A DNA stretch of 64,000 bases from Williamsia sp. 1135 (GTDB taxonomy: Bacteria; Actinomycetota; Actinomycetes; Mycobacteriales; Mycobacteriaceae), in NCBI RefSeq assembly GCF_002095395.1, contig NZ_MJEI01000092.1, positions 1 through 64,000 on the forward strand, read 5' to 3'. The translations under genes and the position numbers were made by a program. Positions 29,901 through 39,261 of the stretch are shown in pieces; position 1 is the first letter of the stretch; every line of letters begins with the position of its first letter. The notes beneath the pieces were generated by a model. That model ran no database searches and was not told where the DNA came from. It saw only the letters and a list, made by a program, of their open reading frames with translations.

Positions 29901-30275
29901 CTAACTCGGCCTGTCGAACCGTATTTCTTCGGTCGGCGGATCGTCGTTGCCGTGGCGCGAGATCCGAGGCATCCGTCCGGTCACCTCATTGTCGGATTCG
30001 GGCTGCCGCGATTCGGGACCTTCCTCAAGGTCCGATTCTGTGGACCGATCCCGAACCTCGTCAGCGTCTTCGTCAGCGCGACCGTCATCACTCGTGTCCT
30101 CGCGCGCCGGCTCACTGTCAGGGCGGCCGATCCCGAGCAGGTCGGCGATCAAGAACCCCACGCCGATCACGCAGACGACGATGCAGGCGATCGCAAGCCA
30201 CAACAGACCGCTGAAGAGGGCCCCCACCAGCAGGACGAATCCCACCAGGGTGGCCCCCAGCGCCAGCACCAGCAC
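29901..30275 (-). CDS. Small membrane protein with acidic tail
   Basis: 124 residues from a GTG with AGGA upstream. Two hydrophobic segments (about 1-20 and 22-45: LVLALGATLVGFVLLVGAL, then LAIACIVVCVIGVGFLIADL) are followed by a long, very acidic cytoplasmic tail of about 75 residues ending TEEIRFDRPS. It lies between wag31 and ileS, 46 bases after the wag31 stop. Similar two-pass proteins with a charged tail are found beside wag31 in related genera, but I know of no assigned function; a role near the division or growth machinery is only inference from position. Confidence 0.7.
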   Translation of the reverse strand: MLVLALGATLVGFVLLVGALFSGLLWLAIACIVVCVIGVGFLIADLLGIGRPDSEPAREDTSDDGRADEDADEVRDRSTESDLEEGPESRQPESDNEVTGRMPRISRHGNDDPPTEEIRFDRPS

Positions 30276-30321
30276 AGCAGTGTCCTAGTAGTCGAAAACG
30301 TCGGCGAAGTTCAGCCGGCGG

Positions 30322-31140
30322 TCAGTTGCCAGGCTTGCTGAACCCGCCCGAGTTGGTGAATCCACCATTACCCGGATCGGAAGAGAAGGCGTCGCCGCCA
30401 CGCGCGTTGTCGACCGGTGCCGCGCTGCCCCGTTGCTGCAACTCCTCGAGCTGCGACTCCAGGTACGTCTTGAGGCGGGTCCGGTACTCGCGTTCGAAGG
30501 TCTTGAGCTGTTCGATTCGACCTTCGAGCACCGACCGCTGCTGGTTGATGGTGCCCATGATCTCGGTGTGCTTGCGCTCGGCGTCGGCCTGCAGGGCATC
30601 GGCCTTTTCCTGAGCCTGTCGCGTCTGCGTCTCGGCGCGGGTCTGCGAGTCGGCCAAGATCGCCTCGGAACGCTGCCGGGCATCGCTCAGCATCGCCTCC
30701 GACTTGGAGCGGGCATCGCCCACAAGCGCATCAGCGCGAGCGCGGGCATCGGTGACCATTGCCTCGGACTCGCTACGAGCGTTGTTCGTGAGGCGATCGG
30801 CGGTCTCCTGAGCCAGGCCGAGCACGCGGGCAGCCCGAACGCTGTGGTCCTCACCCTGGGGCGCGGCCTGCGCAACGGGTTCCGGAGCCGGTGCTGCGGG
30901 TTGCGCGAATGTCTGCGTTGCAGGCTCTGCCGCCGGTGCGGGTGATTTCTTGGCCTGATCGACCTCACCCTCGAGCTCTTCGACCCGCTGTTTCAGGTCG
31001 GAGTTCTCTTCGATCAAACGCGCCAGCTCGGCCTCGACAAAGTCGAGGAACTGGTCTACCTCGTCCTCGTTGTAGCCGCGTTTGCCGATCGGCGGTTTGC
31101 TGAACGCGACGTTGTGCACATCAGCTGGTGTCAGCCGCAT
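30322..31140 (-). CDS. wag31: Cell-pole scaffold Wag31 (DivIVA)
   Basis: 272 residues. The DivIVA N-terminal domain starts [20 protein letters not shown] with [18 protein letters not shown], the membrane-binding and coiled-coil start. A Pro/Ala linker (about 65-95) separates it from a long coiled coil (about 100-235) with regular Ala/Glu/Arg heptads such as [20 protein letters not shown]. The tail is Gly/Asn/Ser-rich. Wag31 organises polar elongation and is a PknA/B phosphorylation target in mycobacteria; threonines in the linker (PATQTF) lie where the known site would be, not confirmed. AAGGGGA ribosome site. Confidence 0.96.
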   Translation of the reverse strand: MRLTPADVHNVAFSKPPIGKRGYNEDEVDQFLDFVEAELARLIEENSDLKQRVEELEGEVDQAKKSPAPAAEPATQTFAQPAAPAPEPVAQAAPQGEDHSVRAARVLGLAQETADRLTNNARSESEAMVTDARARADALVGDARSKSEAMLSDARQRSEAILADSQTRAETQTRQAQEKADALQADAERKHTEIMGTINQQRSVLEGRIEQLKTFEREYRTRLKTYLESQLEELQQRGSAAPVDNARGGDAFSSDPGNGGFTNSGGFSKPGN

Positions 31141-31525
31141 TGGTCGGTCCCCTTATACCTTGTGTCGAGCATTGGTCTTCTACTTGTGTAGGTGCTGGCT
31201 CAGCTGCGCGCCGATCCATGAATCACTGTTCCGATCGACCCGGAATGTGGGTCGGTCAGCCATATTATTCACGATCAACATCCAGGCTGTAACTGGCGTC
31301 CATCCTGTCACACTAGAACCGTTCGTCGCACCCTGTGGTTGCTATGTCGAAATCAAACGGTCTCCAAAACGAACCATTTACTGCGGCGCGCCGGACATCT
31401 GTGACCCGTTTGTTATCAACCTACTCGATACTAGTGCGCCGATCTCGGAGCCGGCGACTGGGACGGCGTCTCGGCGAGTCGCATCCGTCCATCGGCGACG
31501 ACGGGGTGGCCGATGCCTCAGCGCG
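31141..31525. other. Intergenic region between yggT and wag31
   Basis: 385 bases without a supported gene, more AT-rich than its surroundings, and it must contain the wag31 promoter on the minus strand. I found no -35/-10 pair that I would defend. The part next to yggT (31441-31525) is GC-rich and could hold a weak hairpin (GCGCGTCAGGGCGCG), a possible attenuator or terminator for the upstream division genes. Confidence 0.4.
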
Positions 31526-31807
31526 TCAGGGCGCGACCAGCGACATCGCGATCAGGACCACGATCATGGTGATCATCAGAGACAGGTCGAGCCGGACCGG
31601 GCCGAGAGGGATCGGCGGCAAAATCTTCCGCAGGGCCTTGATGGGCGGATCAGTCGTCGTGAACACGCTCTCGATCACCACCACCGAGGCTCCGGTGGGT
31701 CGCCATTCCCTGGCAAAGGTTCGGACCAACTCGATCACCAGGCGCCCCAGGAGCAGCAGCCAATAGATGAAGAGGATGTAGTAAAGAATTTCGCGGGCGA
31801 TCGTCAC
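31526..31807 (-). CDS. YggT-family membrane protein
   Basis: 93 residues. Two hydrophobic segments flank the conserved YggT middle: VVVIESVFTTTDPPIKALRKIL followed by PPIPLGPVRLDLS. Normal family length. In actinobacteria it sits between sepF and wag31 (Rv2146c) and is linked to division or osmotic tolerance, with no biochemical role known. Sixty-six bases separate it from sepF; probably the same transcript. Confidence 0.92.
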   Translation of the reverse strand: MTIAREILYYILFIYWLLLLGRLVIELVRTFAREWRPTGASVVVIESVFTTTDPPIKALRKILPPIPLGPVRLDLSLMITMIVVLIAMSLVAP

Positions 31808-31873
31808 GACACAACTCTGCCTGAAATCGGACGCAAATGGGAAAACGGCAGGACGCGCCGACCCCCGAGCGAC

Positions 31874-32626
31874 CTACTGATGGTTGTAGAAACCGGTTTC
31901 AGCGATCTTGCGGCGATCCTCGGGCGAGACGTCGATGTCGGACGGAGCGAGCAGGAACACCTTGGTGGCGACCTTGTCGAACGAGCCGTGCAGCGCGAAC
32001 GCCAGGCCGGCAGCGAAATCGACGAGTCGCTTGGCGTCCGCATTCGTCATTTCCACGAGATCCATGATCACCGGACTGCCGTCACGGAACCGCTCCCCGA
32101 TCGTGCGTGCCTCGGCGTAGCTGCTGGGTCGCAGGGTGGTGATCTTGCCCAGCGGGCTGCCTTCCTCGAAGACCCGGTCGATCTCGGCGCGCGAATCGAG
32201 CGCGAGCGCACCGCGGGTACTCGCTCCGACGGACGGGCCCGGCCGGGAAGCGGTGGGCCGTGCCGACGACAGCGGCTCGAGGCGCCCGGAGACGCGGGCC
32301 GGAGCCGCCGCGTAGCGGTCGATGGCCTCGAACTGGGGCCGACGCGCGCCGGCGTAGGCGTACTCGGGAACGCGCTCGTACTCACCTTCGCGGAAGTCGG
32401 CCTCCCGGAAGTCCCGATCCTCGACCTCGTCGCGGTAGAAGGGCCTCGCGGCGGCGGGCTCGTCGGCGTACTCCCGGTATTCGGGATCCCGGTAGTCCGC
32501 CTCGTCGCGGTAGTCGCGGTCGTAGCGACGCGCCCGGGCGGGGGCAGGATCGGCGAGGTAGTCGTCTTCGTAGTCACCGGGCGGGACCATGCCGAAGTAC
32601 GCCTTGAACTTGTGGATGGTGCTCAT
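31874..32626 (-). CDS. sepF: SepF, FtsZ membrane tether and ring assembly factor
   Basis: 250 residues from the ATG at 32626, with AGAGGAAA upstream. The N-terminal amphipathic helix [13 protein letters not shown] should bind the membrane. The C-terminal DUF552 domain (about 160-245) has [20 protein letters not shown], the [20 protein letters not shown] core and [13 protein letters not shown]. Between them is an unusually long, Arg/Asp/Tyr-rich disordered stretch (about 20-120) with repeated YRD/YRE units. SepF replaces FtsA/ZipA in actinobacteria; no ftsA is present here. Encoded two genes from ftsZ, as in mycobacteria. Confidence 0.95.
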   Translation of the reverse strand: MSTIHKFKAYFGMVPPGDYEDDYLADPAPARARRYDRDYRDEADYRDPEYREYADEPAAARPFYRDEVEDRDFREADFREGEYERVPEYAYAGARRPQFEAIDRYAAAPARVSGRLEPLSSARPTASRPGPSVGASTRGALALDSRAEIDRVFEEGSPLGKITTLRPSSYAEARTIGERFRDGSPVIMDLVEMTNADAKRLVDFAAGLAFALHGSFDKVATKVFLLAPSDIDVSPEDRRKIAETGFYNHQ

Positions 32627-32706
32627 CGCATTTCCTCTTTCAGCCGCGGCCGGTACTCGACAATCCCTGTTAGTCATGGTGCTCGTGTTACTCATGTGAC
32701 TAACCG

Positions 32707-33465
32707 TTAGGGCGAGATTACTGGTCGCTCGCCCATGATCGCGGTACCGACACGCACGCATGTCGATCCGTACTCGACAGCAATTTCCAAGTCGCCCGAC
32801 ATCCCCGCCGACAATTCGACGGCACCGGGGTGGTCGGCGACAAACCGCTGATGTATACCGGCGGCCTTGGCCATCCAGGCCTCGGCCGATCCGTGTAGCG
32901 GGGTGATGACCATCAGTCCGCACAGCCGCAGGTTGGCACTCTGCTCGATGTCGTCGGCCAATGCGGGCAGTTCTCCCTCGACGACCCCACCACGCCCCTT
33001 GGCCTCGTCGTCGTCCAGGCCGATCTGGATCAACACCTCCAGCGTCCCGTCGCGGTCCCCACCCTCACGGGCGCCCCCGACGGCACGATCGAGGGCAGTC
33101 GCCAGTTTCGTGCTGTCCACCGAATGCACGCGATCAGCCCACCGCGCAACTGTTTTCGCCTTGTTCCGTTGGAGTTGACCGATCATGTGGAACCGCAGAT
33201 CGCCGCGGCCGGTGGTGGCCCGGACCTCCTCGGCCTTGCGGCCGGCCTCCGGTTCACGTGATTCACCGAACTCGGCCGCGCCGGACTCCACGAGCGCAAT
33301 CACATCCGATGCCGGGAAGAACTTGGTGACCGGGAGCAGTTGCACGTCGGACGGCTCGCGCCCCGCGGCGGCGCAAGCCGCGTCGACCCGGCCGCGTACA
33401 GCGCTGAGTCTCGACGCGAGCTCGGTGCGGCGACCGGCAGGATCACTTCCGCCAAGATCAGGCAC
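32707..33465 (-). CDS. YggS-family PLP homeostasis protein
   Basis: 252 residues from the GTG at 33465, which overlaps the pgeF stop by eight bases (GTGCCTGA). A PLP-binding barrel without known catalytic activity: the PLP lysine is in [12 protein letters not shown], followed by [16 protein letters not shown] and [15 protein letters not shown]. Late motifs [23 protein letters not shown] match the family's phosphate-binding end (the window region is split here only for brevity). It buffers free PLP and affects amino-acid pools. The sepF-yggS-pgeF-ftsZ order is conserved. Confidence 0.94.
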   Translation of the reverse strand: MPDLGGSDPAGRRTELASRLSAVRGRVDAACAAAGREPSDVQLLPVTKFFPASDVIALVESGAAEFGESREPEAGRKAEEVRATTGRGDLRFHMIGQLQRNKAKTVARWADRVHSVDSTKLATALDRAVGGAREGGDRDGTLEVLIQIGLDDDEAKGRGGVVEGELPALADDIEQSANLRLCGLMVITPLHGSAEAWMAKAAGIHQRFVADHPGAVELSAGMSGDLEIAVEYGSTCVRVGTAIMGERPVISP

Positions 33466-34195
33466 TGCCCGTATCCATCCAGATGACGGACGCGATGCGG
33501 CCGGTCGGCGCATCGCGTCGGTGACTGAAGAGTGCGACGTCGGTGATCGTGCACCGTGGGTCCTGCGCCACCGCCGAAACGCCCGCGGCCAGGAGTTGAC
33601 GTCTGATACCCGCCCGGAGGTCGAGTCCCGGGGTGCCCTTGGCAGTGCGGGTGGCGCTACCGGGCAGATGCCGCTCGACGTCCGCCTGCATGTCAGCAGG
33701 CACCTCGTACTGGGCTCCGCTCGCGGCAGGACCCAGGAAACCGCCGATCCTGCTGACCTTGGCGCCCGCCCGTTCCATCTCCTCGAGTACGCGGGGCACG
33801 ATGCCGATACGGGCTCCGACACGTCCCGCATGCACGGCGGCGATCACGCCCGCCTCCTCGTCGCTAAGCAGCAGCGGCACGCAGTCTGCGCTCAAGACGG
33901 CCAGCGCCAGATCCTTTCTCGTCGTCACCAGTGCGTCGGTGGCAGGCACAGGTTCGGACACGGGACCGTCGACCGTGGTGACGTTGCGGCTGTGGATCTG
34001 TTCCATCCACACCACGCGGGCGGGATCGACACCTATCTTCTCGGCGAGTCGAACCCGGTTCTGGCGCACCGCCTCCGGGTCGTCACCGACGTGGTCACCG
34101 AGATTGAACGATGCGAACGGTCCGGACGAGAAGCCACCCGCCCGCGCGGTGACGACCCGCCTGACCCGAAACCCCTCGGAGGCACTGGACCCCAC
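33458..34195 (-). CDS. pgeF: Peptidoglycan editing factor / purine nucleoside phosphorylase-like (PgeF, YfiH family)
   Basis: 245 residues. Members remove misincorporated L-Ser from peptidoglycan precursors (PgeF) or act on purine nucleosides (LACC1/YlmD). The likely zinc ligands are present: His in MEQIHSRNV, Cys in LSADCVPLLL, His in AAVHAGRVGA. The usual HAGWRG reads HAGRVG, and the later GPxIxxCxYEV reads GPAASGAQYEV without the cysteine; I believe mycobacterial homologues are similar, but this was not checked. Nine bases separate it from the ftsZ stop. Confidence 0.9.
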   Translation of the reverse strand: MGSSASEGFRVRRVVTARAGGFSSGPFASFNLGDHVGDDPEAVRQNRVRLAEKIGVDPARVVWMEQIHSRNVTTVDGPVSEPVPATDALVTTRKDLALAVLSADCVPLLLSDEEAGVIAAVHAGRVGARIGIVPRVLEEMERAGAKVSRIGGFLGPAASGAQYEVPADMQADVERHLPGSATRTAKGTPGLDLRAGIRRQLLAAGVSAVAQDPRCTITDVALFSHRRDAPTGRIASVIWMDTGSA

Positions 34196-34203
34196 CGAAG
34201 CAC

Positions 34204-35403
34204 TCAGCGTTTCATGAACGGCGGAACGTCCACCTCGTCATCGGCCTCGTCCATCCCGTGCGCGGGACGCGACGACGTTCGCGGCGACCTGTCGTCGGCG
34301 AACGGATCGCCGGCAGGAACCTGGGCGAACAGCGGATCGCGGCGATCGGCATCGCTCTTGCCGTTCGCACTGCCGTTGGCGACGCGTCCCGAGCCGGCGG
34401 CGGCACTGGTGCGGGCCGCAGCAGTGGCTGCGGACTCGACCGGTTTGCGGGCCGGGGCACCACTGTCGAAGCCGGCGGCGATGACGGTCACCCGTACCTC
34501 GTCGCCGAGGTTGTCGTCGATGACCGTTCCGAAGATGATGTTGGCATCGACATGTGCGGCTTCCTGCACCAGCGTCGCGGCCTCGTTGATCTCGAACAAT
34601 CCGAGATCGCTGCCACCGGCGATGGAGATCAGGACCCCGTGGGCGCCTTCCATCGATGCTTCGAGCAGCGGTGAGTTTATTGCCGATTCCGCAGCCTTGG
34701 TCGCGCGGTTCTCGCCGCGCGACGAGCCGATACCCATCAGCGCACTGCCGGCGTTGCTCATCACGCCCTTGACGTCCGCGAAGTCGACGTTGATCAGGCC
34801 GGGCGTGGTGATCAGGTCTGTGATGCCCTGGACGCCATTGAGCAGGACCTCATCCGCACTGCGGAAGGCATCCATGAGGCTGACGGCCGCGTCCCCCATC
34901 TGCAGGAGACGGTCGTTGGGGATCACGATCAATGTGTCGCAGGACTCGCGCAGCGACGTGATTCCGACCTCGGCCTGTCCGCCGCGCCGTTTGCCCTCGA
35001 AAGAGAACGGCCTGGTGACCACACCAACGGTCAGCGCGCCGAGTTTGCGGGCGATACTCGCGACCACGGGGGCGCCACCGGTGCCGGTCCCGCCGCCCTC
35101 GCCTGCGGTGACGAAGACCATGTCGGCGCCCTTGATGAGCTCCTCGATCTCGTCTTTCGCGTCTTCGGCGGCGCGGCGGCCGACCTCGGGATCGGCTCCG
35201 GCGCCGAGCCCACGGGTGGAGTCACGACCGACGTCGAGCTTGACGTCGGCATCACTCATCAGCAGGGCTTGTGCATCGGTGTTGATGGCGATGAACTCGA
35301 CACCTTTGAGTCCTTGTTCGATCATGCGGTTGACGGCATTGACTCCGCCGCCGCCAATACCGACGACCTTGATCACGGCAAGGTAGTTGTGCGGGGGCGT
35401 CAT
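34204..35403 (-). CDS. ftsZ: Cell division tubulin-like GTPase FtsZ
   Basis: 399 residues. GTPase domain with [21 protein letters not shown], the tubulin signature [15 protein letters not shown] (about 105-119) and the synergy-loop region [11 protein letters not shown]. The C-terminal linker (about 315-380) is Ala/Ser/Arg-rich, ending in a conserved peptide [11 protein letters not shown] that binds SepF and FtsW. Ribosome site AAGGAAGG. A probable promoter with a perfect TTGACA lies 78 bases or more upstream, within the 206-base ftsQ-ftsZ gap. Confidence 0.98.
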   Translation of the reverse strand: MTPPHNYLAVIKVVGIGGGGVNAVNRMIEQGLKGVEFIAINTDAQALLMSDADVKLDVGRDSTRGLGAGADPEVGRRAAEDAKDEIEELIKGADMVFVTAGEGGGTGTGGAPVVASIARKLGALTVGVVTRPFSFEGKRRGGQAEVGITSLRESCDTLIVIPNDRLLQMGDAAVSLMDAFRSADEVLLNGVQGITDLITTPGLINVDFADVKGVMSNAGSALMGIGSSRGENRATKAAESAINSPLLEASMEGAHGVLISIAGGSDLGLFEINEAATLVQEAAHVDANIIFGTVIDDNLGDEVRVTVIAAGFDSGAPARKPVESAATAAARTSAAAGSGRVANGSANGKSDADRRDPLFAQVPAGDPFADDRSPRTSSRPAHGMDEADDEVDVPPFMKR

Positions 35404-35480
35404 AGCGCTCGCCTTCCTTTTGGTCTAGTTCCGAACCAGCTGGCTCTGCAGCGCACGGCTTCGGAGAACAAAACCCTCAA

Positions 35481-35509
35481 CCTAAACCACAGGCTTAGAG
35501 TTATGTCAA
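35481..35509 (-). promoter_or_regulatory. Candidate ftsZ promoter
   Basis: On the minus strand: a perfect -35 TTGACA (complement at 35504-35509), a 17-base spacer, and a weak -10 TTTAGG (35481-35486). It lies 78 bases from the ftsZ start. The -35 is convincing; the -10 matches only half of the consensus. Confidence 0.45.
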
Positions 35510-35609
35510 GTAGTCGCGTGCTGATGGAAACGCTAAGCATCTTTGGTGGGTGGAGCCAGCAAGCGCCGCGGCGTGTCGCCACAAACTCTGCGAATTGCGC
35601 CCGAAACGG

Positions 35610-36563
35610 CTATTTGAAGGTCGGATTCTGCGGACTGGACACGTTGTACTCGGTGCCCTCCTGCGTCAGCACGTGCCGCAGGGTTTCCGCCTTCTCCGCG
35701 TTTCGCTCGTCGTCGCCCCAGACAACGGTGCGTTTGTCCTTGAGCCGCAAGACGATATCGACCGGGGAATCGACCTCGATGGCGGCGATCTGATCTCGCA
35801 CGTAGGGAGGAACTTCACCCATCACCGTCAACGCGGCCCGTGTGGACGGATCGCCCGATCCGGGATTCGCGGTTCTGAGTTCGGCGAGCCCGGGCGGCGG
35901 ATCCTGTTGGGCGAACTCGAATCCCAATTTGTCCATCAGGTACTTCTGACCGTCACGCTGGGTGAAGACCACAGCGACCCTTTCGACAACCGAGATCGTG
36001 ATCGTCGAGGGGTATTCGCGCTTGACCCTGACCGTGGCGATACGCGGGATCATCGACACCCGCTGAGCAGCTGCGGCGGTGTCGACCTGCATGAGTGGCT
36101 GGCCCTCGGAAAGGGCTGCCGCAGAAAGGATTTCTTCCGCCGGCACCACCGAGTTGCCCGCCACGTCGATGGTCCGGACCGACATCAGCGGTGTGAAGTA
36201 CGCGACGACGAATGCAGCGATCACCACCAGTATCGTGACGATCGTCGTCACCAGCAAGCGCATCCCACTCACGGCTGGCCTGCGGACGCCACGGGTCCGG
36301 TCCCGGCGACGCGTCCGGGAACCCGCCCCCGAGTCGTTGTCCTCGTCTTCGTCGATGTCGTCGCTGCCGTCGTCGAGGTCGTCTGGCTCGGCGCCCTCGA
36401 CGTACGGATGGGCACCGCGGGCGGGGATCGTCAGATCCGCCAGCACTGTGAGGTCGTCATCCTCGAGGTCGGCCCGCTCGAGATCTGGGGGCTCAGGGTC
36501 GCGCCCGGCCCGATCACCGCGACGGGCGTCGTCACCACCACGAGGGCGGCGACGATCGCTCAT
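35610..36563 (-). CDS. ftsQ: Cell division protein FtsQ
   Basis: 317 residues. A long acidic cytoplasmic N-terminus (about 1-85, with [17 protein letters not shown]) ends in an Arg-rich stretch, then a single membrane segment (about 101-124), a POTRA domain ([20 protein letters not shown]) and the FtsQ beta domain ([20 protein letters not shown]). Connects cytoplasmic and periplasmic division proteins with FtsL and FtsB. ATGA overlap with murC; 206 bases before ftsZ. Confidence 0.95.
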   Translation of the reverse strand: MSDRRRPRGGDDARRGDRAGRDPEPPDLERADLEDDDLTVLADLTIPARGAHPYVEGAEPDDLDDGSDDIDEDEDNDSGAGSRTRRRDRTRGVRRPAVSGMRLLVTTIVTILVVIAAFVVAYFTPLMSVRTIDVAGNSVVPAEEILSAAALSEGQPLMQVDTAAAAQRVSMIPRIATVRVKREYPSTITISVVERVAVVFTQRDGQKYLMDKLGFEFAQQDPPPGLAELRTANPGSGDPSTRAALTVMGEVPPYVRDQIAAIEVDSPVDIVLRLKDKRTVVWGDDERNAEKAETLRHVLTQEGTEYNVSSPQNPTFK

Positions 36564-38095
36564 CTGTGTCCCCCGGAGGACGGATCGGTGTCACCCCGAG
36601 GTGCCCGGGACGCCGCGCGCAGCGCATCGACGATCTCGGGTGCCTGGATCGTGACATCACCCGCACCGATGGTCAGCACGACGTCGTCGGGTTGCGCGAG
36701 CTGCGCGACCTGATCCGGTAGCGCAGAGACATCCGGTTGAAAGGCAACCGGTCGTGTCACTTTCTCGGCGATGGTGAACCCGCTGATCCCGGGGACCGGC
36801 TGCTCCCTGGCGCCGTAGACATCGAGGACGATCACCTGGTCGGCCAGATCCAGCGCAGCGGCGAACTCGGTCGCGAAGGCCCCGGTGCGCGAATAGAGGT
36901 GGGGCTGGAACACCGCGACCACACGTCCGCCGTCGGCGTCGACCATGTCGCGCGCGGCCGTCAGGACCGCTCGCACCTCCGTCGGGTGATGGGCGTAGTC
37001 GTCGTAGACCCGAATCCTGCCGATCCGGCCACGCAACTGAAATCTGCGGTGCACGCCGGCGAAACCTTCGAGGCCTTCGATGACCTCGGCCACGGGTGCG
37101 CCTACGCAGACACCTGCGACCAACGCCGCAACAGCGTTGAGCGCCATATGTTTTCCGGGCACCGTCAAGGCAATGGTGTGCTCGGTGACGTCGATGCCAT
37201 CACCGGCCGGATCGGCGAACCGGATGCGGGCGACACCGCCGCCGTCCTTGCTCTGCCAGCTCAGCAATCGCGCGATCGGCTCGAGTCCACCGGCGAGGTC
37301 GCTGTGCACACCTTCGCCGTAACCGAGCACCGCGACACCGCGTTCGGCCAGTCGGGGCGACACCCTGGCCGCCAACGCGGCCGAACCCGGGTCGTCGAGA
37401 CACACGATCAGGCTGCCACCGGGCCGGATACAGTCGGCGAAGTCGTCGAAGACCTGGACGTAGGCTTCGGTGCTCCCGAAGTAATCAAGATGGTCGGACT
37501 CGACGTTGGTCACCACGGCGACGGTCGGCGAGTACTGCAGCAGCGAACCGTCGCTCTCGTCGGCCTCGGCGACGAACACACCGCCGGACCCGTGATGGGC
37601 GTTCGTGCCGGATTCGTTGAGCTCGCCGCCCACCGCGAACGACGGGTTGAAGCCGCAATGCTGTAGTGCGACCACCGTCATCGACGTCGTCGACGTCTTC
37701 CCGTGTGTGCCCGCGATCAAGAGGTTGGTATACCCCTCCATCAACGTCGCGAGGACCGCAGGCCGGAGCAGAACGGGGATGCCGCGTTCGCGGGCCGCCA
37801 CCAGTTCGGGGTTCGTCTTCGGAATCGCCGCCAGTGTCGTCACCACCACGGTCGGGCCGCCGTCGAGCAACTCGAGTGCCGCCGGGTCGTGCCCGATGTG
37901 GATCTTCGCGCCCCTGGTCCGCAGATCGATGACGCCACGTGATTCCTTGGCGTCACTTCCCGACACCTGGCCGCCGCGGGCCAGCAGGATCCTGGCCAGC
38001 CCGGACATCCCGGCGCCGCCGATTCCTACCATGTGCACACGGGAAAGAGCTTGTGGCAGAGACTGATCCGCCTGAGGAGTTGCCGAGTTGTTCAT
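36560..38095 (-). CDS. murC: UDP-N-acetylmuramate--L-alanine ligase
   Basis: 511 residues. Adds L-Ala to UDP-MurNAc (here possibly UDP-MurNGlyc). All three Mur ligase domains are present: UDP-binding start [23 protein letters not shown] loop [14 protein letters not shown], the [12 protein letters not shown] region, and the C-terminal domain with [19 protein letters not shown]. Overlaps murG upstream and ftsQ downstream by four bases each (ATGA). Normal length and a complete motif set, in clear contrast with the murF remnant of the same cluster. Confidence 0.97.
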   Translation of the reverse strand: MNNSATPQADQSLPQALSRVHMVGIGGAGMSGLARILLARGGQVSGSDAKESRGVIDLRTRGAKIHIGHDPAALELLDGGPTVVVTTLAAIPKTNPELVAARERGIPVLLRPAVLATLMEGYTNLLIAGTHGKTSTTSMTVVALQHCGFNPSFAVGGELNESGTNAHHGSGGVFVAEADESDGSLLQYSPTVAVVTNVESDHLDYFGSTEAYVQVFDDFADCIRPGGSLIVCLDDPGSAALAARVSPRLAERGVAVLGYGEGVHSDLAGGLEPIARLLSWQSKDGGGVARIRFADPAGDGIDVTEHTIALTVPGKHMALNAVAALVAGVCVGAPVAEVIEGLEGFAGVHRRFQLRGRIGRIRVYDDYAHHPTEVRAVLTAARDMVDADGGRVVAVFQPHLYSRTGAFATEFAAALDLADQVIVLDVYGAREQPVPGISGFTIAEKVTRPVAFQPDVSALPDQVAQLAQPDDVVLTIGAGDVTIQAPEIVDALRAASRAPRGDTDPSSGGHR

Positions 38096-39222
38096 CGCTG
38101 TCCCCTACTGCGGCGCGAGCGTGCCAACTCGATGCCTGCCGCGGCAACGGCGTGGGCCGCACCGCGCGCACCGGCACCTGCCGCCGCGAGCGACATCGCC
38201 GACAGCTTGGCGGGGTCGGTCAGCAGTGGCGGGATCGTCTGCGCCACATACTCGGGCGTGAGGTCGGCATCGTCGACGAGGAGTCCACCACCTGCTGCCA
38301 CCAGTGGTGCGGCGTTGAGCCGCTGCTCGCCGTTTCCGTGCGGCAAGGGCACGTAGACCGCAGGTAGCCCGGTCGCCGACACTTCGGCCACCGTCATGGC
38401 GCCCGCGCGGCAGATCGCGAGGTCCGCGGCGGCGTACGCAAGATCCATCCTGGAGACGTAAGGCACCCCCACATATGGCGGCGACCCGTCGAAGTGCTCG
38501 ATGGTGTTCTTCTTGCCGTATGCGTGCAGGACACCGATCTTGTTGTCCGCCAACACTTGCGCCGCGCCGCGTACGGCATCGTTCAGACTTCGCGCACCCT
38601 GCGAACCGCCGAAGACCAGCACGGTCGGCGCATCCGGATCGAGACCGAAATACGCCCGGGCCTCCGCCCGCAGAGCGCCTCGGTCAAGATCGGAGATCGC
38701 GGCACGAACCGGGATGCCCACCACATCGGCCGACTCCAACCCGGACCCGGGAACCGCGACGAGAATCCGCTGCGCGAGTCGGGCGCCCACCTTGTTGGCG
38801 ATTCCCGCACGTGCGTTCGCCTCGTGGATCACCACCGGCAGCCGGTTCCCTGCTCGCACATGCATACGGGCGGCCAGGTACGCGGGTAGCGCCACGTAGC
38901 CACCGAATCCGATCACCACGTCGGCATCGACCTCGGCGAGCACCCTCCGGGTGGCCGCGACCGATGCACGAAGGCGTAGCGGCAGCTTTGCCAGATCGGC
39001 ATTGGGCTTGCGGGGCAACGGAACCGGCGGAATCAGTTCGAGGCGGTACCCACGCTCCGGCACCAGGGTGGTCTCGAGTCCGCGAGCGGTGCCCAGAGCG
39101 GTCACCCGGATCGTCGGGTCGATGTCCATCAGGGCGTCGGCCACCGCCATCGCGGGCTCGATATGGCCCGCCGTACCCCCACCGGCCACCACGATCGACA
39201 GCGGTGCGGTCGGCTCACTCAT
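38092..39222 (-). CDS. murG: UDP-GlcNAc:lipid I N-acetylglucosaminyltransferase
   Basis: 376 residues, GT28 family. Makes lipid II from lipid I on the inner membrane face. N-terminal glycine loop [20 protein letters not shown] and [20 protein letters not shown]; the C-terminal UDP-GlcNAc domain has [36 protein letters not shown] and [16 protein letters not shown]. Complete. Lies between ftsW (39 bases) and murC (overlap). Confidence 0.97.
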   Translation of the reverse strand: MSEPTAPLSIVVAGGGTAGHIEPAMAVADALMDIDPTIRVTALGTARGLETTLVPERGYRLELIPPVPLPRKPNADLAKLPLRLRASVAATRRVLAEVDADVVIGFGGYVALPAYLAARMHVRAGNRLPVVIHEANARAGIANKVGARLAQRILVAVPGSGLESADVVGIPVRAAISDLDRGALRAEARAYFGLDPDAPTVLVFGGSQGARSLNDAVRGAAQVLADNKIGVLHAYGKKNTIEHFDGSPPYVGVPYVSRMDLAYAAADLAICRAGAMTVAEVSATGLPAVYVPLPHGNGEQRLNAAPLVAAGGGLLVDDADLTPEYVAQTIPPLLTDPAKLSAMSLAAAGAGARGAAHAVAAAGIELARSRRSRGQR

Positions 39223-39261
39223 ATCCTCGAACTCCGATTCCGGCCGGACGGGACAGATCCG

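Noticed and set aside
31141-31525. Small ORFs and promoter elements upstream of wag31
   Set aside because: Open frames here lack ribosome sites and family features, and no -35/-10 pair was better than chance by eye.
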